Shown: positions 9,307 through 19,182, numbered from the stretch's first letter. The stretch is DNA of 64,000 nucleotides from Syntrophobacter fumaroxidans MPOB (GCF_000014965.1 NC_008554.1:2158001-2222000); one strand, 5' to 3'. Numbers and translations are program-made. Notes: a model not told the origin generated them from the letters alone.

Positions 9307-10046
9307 CCGAAAATCCTCCTGTATGTTTTGCCGCCGCGGTTCCGTGAAACCGCGTCCATGAAGGCCTTCACTCTTGACAAGTCTTTGCGTCCCGGCGCAG
9401 CCTCGACACCCGAGCTGACATCCACGGCGTCCGGGTGAACTTCTTCAACCGCGTATCCGACGTTTTCCGGCGTGAGCCCGCCTGCCAGAACAAAAGGAAG
9501 CTCCCGGGGAAGCTTCGCGGCGCTCCAGTTCCATACCGTTCCGTTCCCGCCCGGAAGCGGCCCCCCCGCCCCTTCCACGAGGCAGGCGGCAGCCCCGTAG
9601 TCGGCGGCGCCGGCAATGAGCGGTTCCCGGTGCGCAAAAACCGACTTGATCACGATCAAACCTTGCCCGGTCAGAGCCTCGACCAACTCGACGGGTTCGC
9701 TGCCGTGCAGTTGCACCGCACCCAGTCCGCAGAGCTCCACCTTTTTCATGATCGTGCGGTAGTCTTCGTTCACGAACACACCGACGGCACAAACGCCGCG
9801 CGGCAGGCTCGAACCGATGACCCTCGCCTGCTCATCCGACACGTAGCGCGGGCTCTTCGGAAAGAACACCAGTCCTATGGCGCTCACGCCCAAGGCGGCA
9901 CATCCGAGGGCTTCCTCCACCCTGGTGAGACCGCACACCTTCACTGCCGGCACCGACAGTTCGCGGCCCTTCGCCCGCCGCTCCGCAACGGACGATAATC
10001 GGTTCCCTTCGAATCCGTTGCCGGGTGGCTTCATTGAGTCGCTCAT
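9303..10046 (-). CDS. trpF: Phosphoribosylanthranilate isomerase
   Basis: 247 residues. It performs the Amadori rearrangement of phosphoribosylanthranilate. Start chosen at MSDSMKPP, with AAGGA ten bases upstream; an ATG at 10064 is also possible. The first roughly 35 residues precede the family start KVCGLT (catalytic Cys) and look like a non-conserved extension. The catalytic Asp and phosphate loop are in [10 protein letters not shown]. It is a separate gene here, not fused to trpC as in enteric bacteria. Confidence 0.95.
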   Translation of the reverse strand: MSDSMKPPGNGFEGNRLSSVAERRAKGRELSVPAVKVCGLTRVEEALGCAALGVSAIGLVFFPKSPRYVSDEQARVIGSSLPRGVCAVGVFVNEDYRTIMKKVELCGLGAVQLHGSEPVELVEALTGQGLIVIKSVFAHREPLIAGAADYGAAACLVEGAGGPLPGGNGTVWNWSAAKLPRELPFVLAGGLTPENVGYAVEEVHPDAVDVSSGVEAAPGRKDLSRVKAFMDAVSRNRGGKTYRRIFG

Positions 10047-10100
10047 TTTTTCCAAATCCTTCATTCTTCGATGGCCGCAGCCACATTTCCCCGGGTCGGG

Positions 10101-10898
10101 TCAAGCCGCGTAGGCTCCGAACAGATGGGCCAGGACCGCTTCAGGTTCCGGCGCGGTCACCAGGCTTTCCCCGATCAGGAAGTTCCAAATCCCGGCGTCG
10201 AGCAGCCGGTCGATCTGCTCGCGGCACCGAATGCCGCTTTCCGACACGGCAACCTGCCCCGGGCGCATTCGGCGGACCAGTTGTATCGAGGTCCGGATGT
10301 CCGTTGTAAAAGTGCTCAGGTCCCGGTTGTTCATGCCGATGAGAACCGCCCCGGCCTCCGATGCCGCATCCAGCTCTTCCGCCGAATGAACCTCCACAAG
10401 GGCGTCGAGCCCGATCCGGCGGCATAGACGGAGGCATTCTCCGAGCAGTTCCGGTGAAATGGCCCGGACGATCAACAGCACGGCGTCCGCGCCCATCACG
10501 GCGGACTCGAAAATCTGGTACCTGGAAACGATGAAGTCTTTCCGCAACACGGGAATCTTCACGGCCGCCCTGGCGCTCCTCAGGTCGCCGGCCTTGCCGT
10601 GGAAGAAACCGGCATCGGTCAGAACCGAAACGGCGGCCGCCCCGCAGCTCTCGTAACGTCTTGCGAACTGTGCCGCATCGAGTCCGGGATTCATGACCCC
10701 GCGCGAAGGCGAACCACGTTTGACCTCGGCGATGATGTTGATCCCCCGGCGTCCAGGGGTAGCCAGAGCCCGGCACAGGCTTCTCCGCTCCATGGCCGAG
10801 GCGGAACGCTCCTCGAGGAACTCCTCCGAAATCGTCCTTTTTCGCTGCTCCACTTCGCGTTTCTTCTCTTCCAGGATGGTGCTCAAGAAATCAGACAT
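10101..10898 (-). CDS. trpC: Indole-3-glycerol phosphate synthase
   Basis: 265 residues. It closes the indole ring of carboxyphenylaminodeoxyribulose phosphate. Start MSDFLSTILEEKKREVEQRK, behind ACGGAG; the frame upstream to 11051 lies inside trpD and is rejected. Motifs: EVKRGSPSRG with the catalytic Lys, LRKDFIVSRYQ, GMNNRDLSTF and SESGI. It lies 16 bases after trpD and 54 bases before trpF. Confidence 0.97.
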   Translation of the reverse strand: MSDFLSTILEEKKREVEQRKRTISEEFLEERSASAMERRSLCRALATPGRRGINIIAEVKRGSPSRGVMNPGLDAAQFARRYESCGAAAVSVLTDAGFFHGKAGDLRSARAAVKIPVLRKDFIVSRYQIFESAVMGADAVLLIVRAISPELLGECLRLCRRIGLDALVEVHSAEELDAASEAGAVLIGMNNRDLSTFTTDIRTSIQLVRRMRPGQVAVSESGIRCREQIDRLLDAGIWNFLIGESLVTAPEPEAVLAHLFGAYAA

Positions 10899-10914
10899 GG
10901 TCGGCTCCGTCCCC

Positions 10915-11928
10915 TCAATTCTCGTTGGTGTAACGGACCAGGGCTTCCAGCTTTTCGATGGCTTTCCCGCCATCGATCGACTCCTCGGCATTGCGCACGG
11001 CCGATGGAAAGCCCTCGGCCGCCCCGGCCGCAATGAGCGCTGCAGCGGCATTCAGCACCACGACGTCGCGCCGCGGGCCGATGGCGCCGCCGAGAACGTC
11101 CCTGGTGATCTTCGCGTTGACGCCCGGGTCCCCACCGGCCAGATCTTCGGGGTCGGCCTTTCGGCCCAGGAGCAACTCCGGCTGCAGGTCGTAGGTCCTT
11201 ACCAGCCCTCCATCCAGTTCCGAAACCCGAGTGGGGGCGCATACCGAGATTTCGTCAAGCCCGTCCTGTCCGTGGACGACGAACGCTCGCCTGGCCCCGA
11301 GCAAACGGAGCGCCTGAGCGAACATTTCCGTCAACTGGGGTGCATAAACGCCGAGCACCTGGCAATTGGCCCCTGCCGGATTGGTAAGCGGTCCCAGCAT
11401 GTTGAAGATGGACCGCACGCCGACCTCCTTCCTGGCCCTGGCCGCATGGCGCATGGCGCCGTGAAACAGGGGCGCGAAAAGAAAGCCTATCCCGATGCGG
11501 CCGATGGCCTCTTCGACCACCTCCGCGGGGGCATCCAGTCTCATCCCCAGGGCCTCCAGCAGGTCGGCGCTGCCGCATTGGCTCGATACCGAACGATTGC
11601 CGTGCTTGGCGACCGTCACGCCGCAACCGGCAACCACGAACGCGGCGGTCGTCGAGATATTGAAGGTCCCTTTGCGGTCGCCGCCCGTCCCGCAGGTATC
11701 CACGATCACGGGGGAGGTGACCTGGATTCGGGCGGCCTTGCGTCGCATGGTGCGGGCCGCTCCCGCCAGTTCCTCGAACGTCTCGCCCTTGGTGGCCAGC
11801 GCCCCCATGAATGCACCGATCTGGGCGTCCGTGGCTTCGCCGGACATGATTTCACTCATCACGGCGGACATTTCCGTTTCCGAGAGGTCCTCTCTCTGAA
11901 TGATTTTCTTGATGCCGTCCTGAATCAT
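10915..11928 (-). CDS. trpD: Anthranilate phosphoribosyltransferase
   Basis: 337 residues. It transfers phosphoribose from PRPP to anthranilate. The PRPP-binding loop DTCGTGGDRKGTFN and KHGNRSVSSQCGSADLLEALG are intact, as is the anthranilate-site segment GPLTNPA. Its start overlaps the trpG stop by four bases, so the glutaminase and the transferase are probably translationally coupled although not fused. Confidence 0.97.
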   Translation of the reverse strand: MIQDGIKKIIQREDLSETEMSAVMSEIMSGEATDAQIGAFMGALATKGETFEELAGAARTMRRKAARIQVTSPVIVDTCGTGGDRKGTFNISTTAAFVVAGCGVTVAKHGNRSVSSQCGSADLLEALGMRLDAPAEVVEEAIGRIGIGFLFAPLFHGAMRHAARARKEVGVRSIFNMLGPLTNPAGANCQVLGVYAPQLTEMFAQALRLLGARRAFVVHGQDGLDEISVCAPTRVSELDGGLVRTYDLQPELLLGRKADPEDLAGGDPGVNAKITRDVLGGAIGPRRDVVVLNAAAALIAAGAAEGFPSAVRNAEESIDGGKAIEKLEALVRYTNEN

Positions 11929-12515
11929 TGCCGCTTTCCTCCGCTACCGTTCAAGCCTTTGAGAAAATTACGCAGCAGCCGCTTCCCCGCCGGAGTCATG
12001 ATGGATTCCGGGTGGAACTGAATCCCCTCCGTCGCGTGTTCCCGATGGCGGATGCCCATGATTTCACCGTCTTCGGATTCCGCCGTGACTTCCAGGCAGG
12101 AGGGAAAACCTTCCCTGGAAATCGCCAGAGAGTGATACCGCATCGCCTGGAAGGGACTGTCGACTCCTTCATAGATGGTCCTGCCGTCGGAATTGACGGT
12201 GGAGACCTTGCCGTGCATCAACCGGGCGGCACGAACCACCCGGGCTCCGAAGGCCGCCCCGATGGCCTGATGGCCGAGACATACGCCGAGGATTGGAATT
12301 CGTCCCGAGTAGGTCCGAATCAGATCGATGGAGATGCCGGCGTTTTCGGGACGACACGGCCCGGGGGAAATGACTATGGCGTCGGGATTCCAGGACCCGA
12401 TCTCCTCCACCGACGCCGCATCGTTTCTGACCACCCTCACTTCCGCGCCCAGCATTCTGATGTACTGGACCAGGTTGTAAGTGAACGAATCGTAGTTATC
12501 GATGACCGCTATCAT
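11925..12515 (-). CDS. trpG: Anthranilate synthase, glutamine amidotransferase component
   Basis: 196 residues, class I glutaminase supplying ammonia to TrpE. Start MIAVIDNYDSFT, behind AGGAG six bases upstream; ten additional in-frame upstream residues are unlikely. The nucleophile elbow GVCLGHQAIG contains the catalytic Cys, and FHPESIMT contains the catalytic His and Glu. The same subunit could also serve p-aminobenzoate synthase, as in some bacteria; position in the trp operon supports TrpG. Confidence 0.96.
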   Translation of the reverse strand: MIAVIDNYDSFTYNLVQYIRMLGAEVRVVRNDAASVEEIGSWNPDAIVISPGPCRPENAGISIDLIRTYSGRIPILGVCLGHQAIGAAFGARVVRAARLMHGKVSTVNSDGRTIYEGVDSPFQAMRYHSLAISREGFPSCLEVTAESEDGEIMGIRHREHATEGIQFHPESIMTPAGKRLLRNFLKGLNGSGGKRQ

Positions 12516-12529
12516 GGCTTTCTCCTCGT

Positions 12530-14122
12530 TTAAGCCTGGAAACATCGGGAATCGTTTTCCCCCGTGTCCGCGGATTGCACGGATTCCACCGAAGACGTCA
12601 CACAGGGCCGGTCCGCCGCTTCCCCGCCAGGAGTGTCGACCTCATTGCCCTCGGTTCCGGTGAGCTGAAGCGCGCGCTGAATGGACATCGCCTTGCTGAT
12701 CGTCTCCAGCCGCTCCTTTTCCGGATCCGAATCCGCGACGATACCAGCTCCGGCCCTCACCGTCAGGCATCCGTCCTGAATGCACGCGGTCCGAATCGTT
12801 ATGGCGAGATCCATGTTGCCGGTGAAAGAAACGTATCCGACCGCACCGCCATAAGGCCCGCGCGGTTCCTGCTCAAGTTCTGCGATGATCTCCATGGCGC
12901 GGACTTTGGGCGCGCCGGTCAGGGTCCCGGCCGGAAAGGAGGCCTTCAATAGATCCCACGCGTCCAGACCGGTCAGAAGATCGCAGGAAATGTTGGATAC
13001 GAGGTGCATGACGTGGGAATATCGTTCCACCACCATAAGGTCCGTGACCTGCACGGTCCCGGTTTCCGCCACGCGGCCCAGATCGTTGCGGCCGAGATCC
13101 ACGAGCATCAGGTGCTCGGCCCTTTCCTTGGGGTCCTGGAGGAGCTCGTCGGCCATGCGGCGATCTTGCTGTTCGGAGCCTCCGCGCGGCCGCGTGCCGG
13201 CGATGGGCCGAAGCGTTGCCACGCCGTTTTCGAGCCTCACCATGGTTTCCGGGGACGAGCCCACCAGCACGGTTTCGTCCAGGTGCATGAAATACATGTA
13301 CGGGGAGGGATTGACGTAGCGTTGGGCCCGGTAGAGCATCCAGGGATCGACGGAGGCGTCGCACCTGAACTGCTGAGAAAGCACCGCCTGGATGACGTCT
13401 CCGGCCGCAATGTATTCGCGAATCGTCGATACCTGCGACCGGAAGGATTCGGGATCGGTCAGGGGCTCCAGCCGTGGAACCGCCGTGGATGGAGCCGGAG
13501 AGGGAATCAGGGGCCGGTTCAACAACCGCCTCATCGCGCTCACGGACGCCCGGGCCTCCTCGTACACCTCGCCCGCGGACCGCCCGTCATCGATGAAACC
13601 GTAGGCCACCAGCGTCAGAGTGTGCCTGACGTTGTCGAAGATGAACAGGCGGCTGGGAATTACGAAACACGCGAGGGGCTGATCATCCGCGCACCGGTTG
13701 GGGATCGCCTCGAAGAAAGAGACCGACTCGTAGCTCAAAAAGCCCACCATGCCGCCCCAGAAACGAGGGAGGCCGGGAAGCGCGACCGCCCGGTAGCGCG
13801 CCATGATGGAACGCAGGATGGACAGGGGGTCGCCGTCGTGAGGAATGATCTCGACTCTGCCGTTTCTCTCAACGGTCACGGTCTTCTTGTAGACCCGGAC
13901 GCTGCAGTGAGCGAACAGGCCCAGAAAGCTGTACCGTCCCCAGCGCTCCCCGCCTTCCACACTTTCCAGCAGAAAGATCGGCCCCGTGCCCTGGTAGATC
14001 TTCCCCAGTGCGGACAAGGGCGTCTCCGTGTCGGCAAGGATGTCCAGGCAGACCGGCACTACATTGCCCGTTTCCGCCAGTTCCAGGAATTCGTCTCTGC
14101 TCGGATATGCTTTCAATTTCAT
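12530..14122 (-). CDS. trpE: Anthranilate synthase component I
   Basis: 530 residues. It converts chorismate to anthranilate. Start MKLKAYPSRDEF, behind AAAGGG. The N-terminal PIFLLESVEGGERWGRYSF contains the LLES motif that forms the tryptophan feedback site in known TrpE proteins, so feedback inhibition is expected (inference). The C-terminal chorismate domain has IAGTRPRGG, LVDLGRNDLGRV and FPAGTLTGAPKVRAMEII. After about residue 495 there is an unusual polar tail of about 35 residues with no family counterpart. It is 14 bases upstream of trpG. Confidence 0.97.
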   Translation of the reverse strand: MKLKAYPSRDEFLELAETGNVVPVCLDILADTETPLSALGKIYQGTGPIFLLESVEGGERWGRYSFLGLFAHCSVRVYKKTVTVERNGRVEIIPHDGDPLSILRSIMARYRAVALPGLPRFWGGMVGFLSYESVSFFEAIPNRCADDQPLACFVIPSRLFIFDNVRHTLTLVAYGFIDDGRSAGEVYEEARASVSAMRRLLNRPLIPSPAPSTAVPRLEPLTDPESFRSQVSTIREYIAAGDVIQAVLSQQFRCDASVDPWMLYRAQRYVNPSPYMYFMHLDETVLVGSSPETMVRLENGVATLRPIAGTRPRGGSEQQDRRMADELLQDPKERAEHLMLVDLGRNDLGRVAETGTVQVTDLMVVERYSHVMHLVSNISCDLLTGLDAWDLLKASFPAGTLTGAPKVRAMEIIAELEQEPRGPYGGAVGYVSFTGNMDLAITIRTACIQDGCLTVRAGAGIVADSDPEKERLETISKAMSIQRALQLTGTEGNEVDTPGGEAADRPCVTSSVESVQSADTGENDSRCFQA

Positions 14123-14178
14123 GGTGAAGCCCTTTGCTTTGCGATTATTGTCGACCCGTTGCGTTCCGCGCGGAGACA

Positions 14179-15195
14179 TCACAGGCCGAATTGCCGATAG
14201 ACGTTGAAAATGGGTTCGATCTGTCTGAAAAGGTCTTCGTACTGTTCTGGGTATAGGGACTGTGCCCCGTCACTGAGCGCCTGTTCGGGAGCCCGGTGGA
14301 CTTCCACCATCAGCCCGTGACAACCGACGGCAACCGCCGCGCGGCTGAGCGGAATCACCTGATCGCGACGTCCGGCGGCGTGGCTTGGATCTACGATGAC
14401 CGGCAGATGGCTTTCCTTGCGGACCACCGGGATAGCGGAAAGATCGAGCGTGTTGCGGCTGTGATGGGCAAAGGTCCGAACGCCCCTCTCGCACAGGATC
14501 ACCCGGGGATTGCCGCCCTCCATGATGTATTCCGCGGCCATCAGCCACTCTTCGATGGTGGCCGCAATCCCCCTCTTGAGCAGGATCGGTTTCGATGCCT
14601 TGCCGGCACGCCTCAACAGGCTGAAATTCTGCATGTTGCGGGCGCCGATCTGGATCACGTCGGCATAGGCTTCAACCAGCTCGAAAACCTCGTGATCGAT
14701 GGCCTCGGTGACGACCGGCATCCCCGTTTCCTCGCGCACTTTGGCGAGGATCCGCAAGCCCTCCTCGCCAAGCCCCTGGAAATCATAGGGGGAGGTCCGG
14801 GGCTTGAACGCTCCGCCCCTGAACATCCGCGCGCCCGCCTTGCGGACCAGACGAGCCGTGCTCAAAGCCTGCTCCTCGCTCTCGATGGCGCACGGCCCGG
14901 CGATCATCATCAGGTGCCCGTTGCCCACGGCAACACCGGAAACGTCGATCACCGTATCCTCCGGCTTCAATTCCCGGCTCACCAGCTTGTAGGGATGCGT
15001 CACGGGAATGGCCTCCTTCACTCCGGACAATGCCAGGAAGTGGCCCGCTTCCACGGGACCGTGGTTGTGCAGCACGCAAATGGCGACCCGCTCACCCCCG
15101 GGAATCGGGCGGGCCGTGTACCCCTTTTTCTCGATGGCGGCCACCGCGTTGTCGACCTGCTCGGGCGTCGCTTTCTTGTCCATCACGATCAACAT
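14179..15195 (-). CDS. aroF: 3-deoxy-7-phosphoheptulonate (DAHP) synthase, type I-beta
   Basis: 338 residues. First enzyme of the shikimate pathway, joining phosphoenolpyruvate and erythrose 4-phosphate. Start MLIVMDKKATPEQVD, behind GAGGAG; a further 20 in-frame residues upstream overlap the leader region. A ferredoxin-like N-terminal domain (about 1-75) is followed by the barrel with AGPCAIES (metal-binding Cys), KPRTSPYDFQGLGEEGL, LLKRG and VDPSHAAGRRD. This is the AroAI-beta class without a fused chorismate mutase. It heads the trp operon immediately behind the attenuator, so the first shikimate step would be controlled by tryptophan supply. Confidence 0.95.
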   Translation of the reverse strand: MLIVMDKKATPEQVDNAVAAIEKKGYTARPIPGGERVAICVLHNHGPVEAGHFLALSGVKEAIPVTHPYKLVSRELKPEDTVIDVSGVAVGNGHLMMIAGPCAIESEEQALSTARLVRKAGARMFRGGAFKPRTSPYDFQGLGEEGLRILAKVREETGMPVVTEAIDHEVFELVEAYADVIQIGARNMQNFSLLRRAGKASKPILLKRGIAATIEEWLMAAEYIMEGGNPRVILCERGVRTFAHHSRNTLDLSAIPVVRKESHLPVIVDPSHAAGRRDQVIPLSRAAVAVGCHGLMVEVHRAPEQALSDGAQSLYPEQYEDLFRQIEPIFNVYRQFGL

Positions 15196-15288
15196 CTCTT
15201 TCTCCTCTTCCGGCCGGCATCCTCTTGAAAACGCCGGCTCGTTTTTCGTCTCCAATTCACTGTGCTACGAACCCTCGGCCCCGGAAGC

Positions 15289-15328
15289 AAAAAGGGGACT
15301 TGCGGGTTTTTTCCCACAGTCCCCTTTT
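15289..15328 (-). terminator. trp attenuator terminator (3:4 hairpin)
   Basis: On the minus strand AAAAGGGGACT (15328-15318) pairs with AGTCCCCTTTT (15300-15290). An inner GTGGG/CCCGC extension surrounds a six-A loop, and a run of five T residues closes the 3' side. This is a strong Rho-independent terminator about 95 bases upstream of the aroF start codon. Confidence 0.92.
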
Positions 15329-15371
15329 CCAAAAACAAAGGGACCGTGAGCCAGGTGCGGCCCACGGTCCC
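15315..15371 (-). promoter_or_regulatory. trp attenuator: pause hairpin 1:2 and antiterminator 2:3
   Basis: Segment 1 GGGACCGTG (15371-15363) pairs with segment 2 CACGGTCCC (15348-15340), extended by GCC/GGC, to form the pause hairpin directly after the leader peptide. Segment 2 plus the next bases (CACGGTCCCTTT, 15348-15337) is also nearly complementary to AAAGGGGACTGTG (15327-15315), the 5' arm of the terminator. The structures are therefore mutually exclusive, as in classical attenuation: ribosome stalling on Trp codons would free segment 2 to pair with segment 3 and block termination. Confidence 0.9.
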
Positions 15372-15398
15372 TGCTTCTTATCTATTCATGCTGATGGT

Positions 15399-15488
15399 TC
15401 AGTCAGGCAAGACCCTGTCGGCGCACCTCTCCCCGCCAGTCCACCACCAGCACCAAGAACACGATTTTTGAATCGAAACACCACGCAT
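15399..15488 (-). CDS. trpL: trp operon leader peptide
   Basis: 29-residue peptide beginning MRGVSIQKSCSWCWWWTGG. Four Trp codons (15455-15453 and three consecutive at 15449-15441) lie just before the pause hairpin, and the stop is at 15401-15399. The chosen ATG has GAGAGGA eight bases upstream. Another ATG at 15509 would add seven residues but lies almost at the predicted transcription start. It acts only as a sensor of charged tRNA-Trp. Two Cys codons and one Ser codon interleave with the Trp codons. Confidence 0.9.
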   Translation of the reverse strand: MRGVSIQKSCSWCWWWTGGERCADRVLPD

Positions 15489-15518
15489 CGCGCAAATCCT
15501 CTCATTCATGGTTTTCCC

Positions 15519-15548
15519 TGTATATCCGATGACGCAACCGGTTGTCAA
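15519..15548 (-). promoter_or_regulatory. Promoter of the trp leader transcript
   Basis: On the minus strand a consensus -35 TTGACA (15548-15543) is followed after 18 bases by TATACA (15524-15519). Transcription would start near 15512, leaving a short 5' end before the leader peptide start at 15488. Confidence 0.7.
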
Positions 15549-15697
15549 TGATTATTCCGCACGATCGTTCTTTTCCCGGACCGCTTCGAAGTCGCCGTTC
15601 CTGCCTGGTGTTCCGAAGGGGAGTTACGATTCCCGAGAGACCCTCTCTCCCGGACCGATCACACGCCGGTCTTCGAGCCACGGCGCCATTTTTTCTG

Positions 15698-15726
15698 TTG
15701 CCAGTTTTCGCGCAAACGTGTTAAAC
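15698..15726 (+). promoter_or_regulatory. Possible promoter of rpsB-tsf
   Basis: TTGCCA (15698-15703), 17 bases, then TTAAAC (15721-15726), about 100 bases before the rpsB start. The -10 is a weak match. The 15510-15827 stretch otherwise holds only this and the divergent trp promoter. Confidence 0.35.
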
Positions 15727-15827
15727 AAGCTCGATTTACTAAACCGCACTCCCCTTTTCCTTTTGGTGTCCGGGCAGCCGTTCCGGATGTGGAGGGGTGG
15801 AGGACAGAAACCAGAAGGAGTATGGAA

Positions 15828-16652
15828 ATGGCAGTGATCAGTATGAAGCAGTTGCTGGAAGCCGGGGTTCATTTCGGTCATCAGACCCGTCGATGGAACC
15901 CCAAGATGAAGACTTACATTTTCGGCGCGCGCAACGGTATTTATATCATCGATCTCCAGCGCACGGTCCGCCTCTTTCACACCGCCTACCAGTTCGTGAC
16001 CCAGACCGTTGGCTCCGGAGAACACGTTCTGTTTGTCGGCACCAAGCAGCAGGCGCGCGACACCATTGCGGAAGAAGCGCAGCGTTGCGGCATGTACTAT
16101 ATCAACCAGCGTTGGCTCGGCGGGATGCTCACCAATTTCAAGACCATCAAGCTGAGGGTTGACCGACTCAAGGAACTGGACGCCATGGTCGAGGACGGGA
16201 GCATCAATCGCTTTCCCAAGAAGGAAATTCTGCAACTTATGGGCGAGCGGGAGAAGCTCGAGAAGAACCTCGGCGGCATCAAGAATATGGCCCGGCTGCC
16301 CGGCGCTCTTTATGTCGTGGATACGCAACGTGAGAATATCGCGGTCCTGGAGGCCAACCGGCTGGGGATCCCGGTGGTTGCCATCGTGGACACCAACTGC
16401 GATCCCGACCTCATCAATTACCCGATCCCCGGAAACGACGACGCAATCCGGGCTATTCGGCTGATCACCTCCAAGGTGGCCGATGCCTGCGCGGAAGGAC
16501 GCCGGCGCCTCGAGGAAACGGAGCAGGCCGACCACGACAAGGAATTCACGGCCCTGGAGGAGGTCCCGGCCGGGCAGATTCTCAAGGATGAGGCGAGCGG
16601 ACCGATTGTGGAAATCGTCAATCCGGTGGCTGAGGCGGAAGAAGAGCAGTAG
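15828..16652 (+). CDS. rpsB: 30S ribosomal protein S2
   Basis: 274 residues. Start [19 protein letters not shown], behind AAGGAG; ATGs at 15789 and 15822 are in frame but less well placed. Typical S2 features include [33 protein letters not shown] and IVDTNCDPD. The C-terminal roughly 45 residues are acidic and longer than in E. coli S2. It heads the conserved rpsB-tsf-pyrH-frr cluster. Confidence 0.98.
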   Translation: MAVISMKQLLEAGVHFGHQTRRWNPKMKTYIFGARNGIYIIDLQRTVRLFHTAYQFVTQTVGSGEHVLFVGTKQQARDTIAEEAQRCGMYYINQRWLGGMLTNFKTIKLRVDRLKELDAMVEDGSINRFPKKEILQLMGEREKLEKNLGGIKNMARLPGALYVVDTQRENIAVLEANRLGIPVVAIVDTNCDPDLINYPIPGNDDAIRAIRLITSKVADACAEGRRRLEETEQADHDKEFTALEEVPAGQILKDEASGPIVEIVNPVAEAEEEQ

Positions 16653-17032
16653 CCGGGCATGGAGCGCGGCGACGGCGTTCCCGCCGCCCCGGTGTCCAGC
16701 GGATGGATCGAGGTCCCTGAGGACGGGCATTGACGCGAGGACACTTTCGGCAAAGAGGCGTTGGTGCCGGGTGAACCGGGGCAGCCCGTTTGAGCGGGCA
16801 TATCACAGGCGGGCACACTCCCGCCTGAATGCTGTCCGGAGCAGCATCGCGATGCAGTGAGGCCTGAATGGGCGAGGCATCCGACACCCGCTTGAGGCGG
16901 CGGCCGATGCTTCACCGGCCTGCCGAGCCCTGCGGAATCACCGCTTCCGGGTCAGGCCCCGGGTTGTTTGGTTGACTGGTCCCTTGGGCCTCCTTCATGG
17001 AGGCCCCAAATCATATTCAGGAGGACATGACG
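16653..17032 (+). other. rpsB-tsf spacer with a hairpin before tsf
   Basis: About 380 bases without a gene. GGGCCTCC (16986-16993) and GGAGGCCC (16999-17006) form a perfect 8-bp stem with a 5-base loop, 12 bases before the tsf ribosome site. No T-tract follows, so it may stabilise or modulate tsf mRNA rather than terminate. Nothing else was recognised. Confidence 0.5.
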
Positions 17033-17629
17033 TTGGAAATTACAGCCGCAATGGTGAAAGACCTGAGGGAGAAGACAAACGTCGGCATGATGGACTGCAA
17101 AAAGGCCCTGCAGGAGACTGGCGGCGACTTGGAAAAGGCCGTCGATCTCTTGCGCCAGAAGGGTCTTGCAAAGGCCATGAAGCGTGCGGGCAAAGAAGCC
17201 TCTGAAGGCATGGTGCACGCTTACATCCATGCCGGAGGGCGTATCGGCGTTCTGATCGAGGTCAATTGCGAAACGGATTTTGCCGCCAAGAGCGAGGATT
17301 TTGTCGAGTTCGTCAAGAACGTGGCCATGCAGGTTGCGGCCACAAATCCGCTGGGCATTGTGCCTGAAGACATTTCGCAGGACGTCGTCGAGCGTGAACG
17401 GGCCATCTACCTGGCCCAGGCACAGGAATCCGGAAAGCCGCAGAACATTCTGGAAAAGATGGTCGAAGGCAAGATGCGCAAGTTCTTCGAGGAATCCACA
17501 CTCCTGCAGCAGAGTTATGTGAAAGATCCCGACAAGACCATTCAGGATTACCTCAACGAACTGACCGCGTCGATCGGCGAGAAGATCATCATCCGGCGTT
17601 TTGCCCGATTCCAATTGGGTTCGGAATAG
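17033..17629 (+). CDS. tsf: Elongation factor Ts
   Basis: 198 residues. It exchanges GDP for GTP on EF-Tu. The start is debatable. An ATG at 17027 lies only two bases from AGGAGG, whereas the TTG at 17033 has eight-base spacing and gives [13 protein letters not shown], matching the family N-terminus; the TTG is chosen. [12 protein letters not shown], the EF-Tu contact [10 protein letters not shown] and a shortened C-terminal domain are visible. The length is that of the short Ts class found in many bacteria rather than the roughly 280-residue E. coli form. Confidence 0.95.
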   Translation: MEITAAMVKDLREKTNVGMMDCKKALQETGGDLEKAVDLLRQKGLAKAMKRAGKEASEGMVHAYIHAGGRIGVLIEVNCETDFAAKSEDFVEFVKNVAMQVAATNPLGIVPEDISQDVVERERAIYLAQAQESGKPQNILEKMVEGKMRKFFEESTLLQQSYVKDPDKTIQDYLNELTASIGEKIIIRRFARFQLGSE

Positions 17630-17882
17630 CAACGCGGAATCGGAGAGGATCGGCCTCTCCGGATGGCGCTCCACGACGATCCCCGGCTGTTTTGCACGCA
17701 CAGGCAAGGCCGCATTTGCCCGTCTTCCACGGCAGGGGAGAAGAGTCATGGATGTGCTTCCCGCCCCGATGAACCGCGGCGCGCAGGTACGGTGCCCGAG
17801 CTTGCCGAGACTCCTTACGGGCCGTTCCTTCGCAACGGGGGCATGGTCTTTCTCACAGGGTGCAAGGCAGAAGGGAGGGCCG

Positions 17883-18635
17883 ATGGCGACCGTCACAATG
17901 AGCGGACAGAAGCCCATTTACCGGAGAATTCTCCTCAAGTTGAGCGGCGAGGCGCTCCTGGGGAAGGAAGCGTACGGCATCGATTCAAGCGTGCTCGACC
18001 AAATCGCCGAAGAGGTGACCGCTGTTCATCAGATGGGAGTCCAGGTGGCGATAGTGATCGGGGGAGGCAACATTTTTCGCGGGGTCTCGGGGGCATCCCG
18101 CGGCATGGACCGATCCACCGCCGATTACATGGGAATGCTGGCAACCGTCATGAATGCCCTGGCACTTCAGCAGGCGCTCGAAAAACACGGCACCTCGACG
18201 CGCGTGCAATCGGCCATCGACATGAAAGAGGTGGCGGAACCTTATATCCGCCGGCGTGCGTTGCGCCACATGGAAAAGGGCCGTATCGTCATATTCGCCG
18301 CCGGCACGGGCCTCCCGTTTTTCACCACCGATACAACGGCCGCGTTGCGAGCGATTGAAATGGGCGCGGAAGTCCTGATGAAGGCCACCAAAGTCGACGG
18401 GATCTACGCCAGCGACCCGAAGAAAAACCCTTCGGCCCTTCGGTACGACCGAATCAGCTTCTCCGAAGTGCTTCAAAAGGATTTGAAAGTGATGGACGCC
18501 ACCGCCATCTCGCTGGCCAAAGACCAGAACATGCGGATCGTCGTTTTCAATCTGCGGAAAAAAGGTAATATTAAAAAGATTGTGCTCGGGAAATGCATAG
18601 GAACCGTGGTGGAGGGATGCGATCATGCTCAATGA
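17883..18635 (+). CDS. pyrH: Uridylate kinase
   Basis: 250 residues. It phosphorylates UMP to UDP with ATP. Start [25 protein letters not shown], behind GGGAGG; the frame is open to 17601 but upstream residues lack homology. Amino-acid-kinase motifs [17 protein letters not shown] and [14 protein letters not shown] are intact. Preceded by a 253-base spacer with no recognisable gene. Its end overlaps frr by 11 bases. Confidence 0.97.
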   Translation: MATVTMSGQKPIYRRILLKLSGEALLGKEAYGIDSSVLDQIAEEVTAVHQMGVQVAIVIGGGNIFRGVSGASRGMDRSTADYMGMLATVMNALALQQALEKHGTSTRVQSAIDMKEVAEPYIRRRALRHMEKGRIVIFAAGTGLPFFTTDTTAALRAIEMGAEVLMKATKVDGIYASDPKKNPSALRYDRISFSEVLQKDLKVMDATAISLAKDQNMRIVVFNLRKKGNIKKIVLGKCIGTVVEGCDHAQ

Positions 18636-19182
18636 TGTCTTTGCGGACGCTCGTGACCGGATGTCGAAGGCTCTCGACAATCTTGAGACCGATTACAAAC
18701 GACTGCGCACGGGCAGAGCCTCCGTTTCGTTGGTGGACGGCATCAGAGCCGAGTACTACGGGACCCCTACCGCGCTGAACCAACTGGCAACCATCACGAT
18801 TCCGGAACCCAGGACCATCATGATCCAGCCATGGGACACCTCGGTGATCGGCGAGATCGAGAAATCGATCCTCAAGTCCGAGCTCGGGCTCACGCCCATG
18901 AGCGACGGGAAGGTCATCCGCATCAATATTCCGGTGCTGACCGCCGATCGTCGTCGCGAACTGGTGAAGGTGGTCAAGAAGATGAGTGAGGAAAGTAAGG
19001 TGGCCGTCCGCAATATCCGGCGCGACGTCAACGAGATGATCAAGGATTTGAAGAAGGAGAAGGAGATCTCCGAGGACGAGCAGTTCAAGGCGCAGGAAGA
19101 AACACAGAGGATCACCGACGATTTCATCAAGAAAATTGACGTGGTTTATTCCGCCAAAGAGAAGGAGATCTTGGAAATCTAG
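18625..19182 (+). CDS. frr: Ribosome recycling factor
   Basis: 185 residues, standard length. With EF-G it splits post-termination ribosomes. The conserved RTGRAS near the N-terminus, [10 protein letters not shown], and the helical hairpin [20 protein letters not shown] are present. It starts inside the pyrH end behind GGAGGG, consistent with coupled translation. Confidence 0.98.
   Translation: MLNDVFADARDRMSKALDNLETDYKRLRTGRASVSLVDGIRAEYYGTPTALNQLATITIPEPRTIMIQPWDTSVIGEIEKSILKSELGLTPMSDGKVIRINIPVLTADRRRELVKVVKKMSEESKVAVRNIRRDVNEMIKDLKKEKEISEDEQFKAQEETQRITDDFIKKIDVVYSAKEKEILEI

Noticed and set aside
10899-11051. An N-terminal extension of TrpC
   Set aside because: It lies inside trpD in another frame; a ribosome site precedes the ATG at 10898, which matches the family start.
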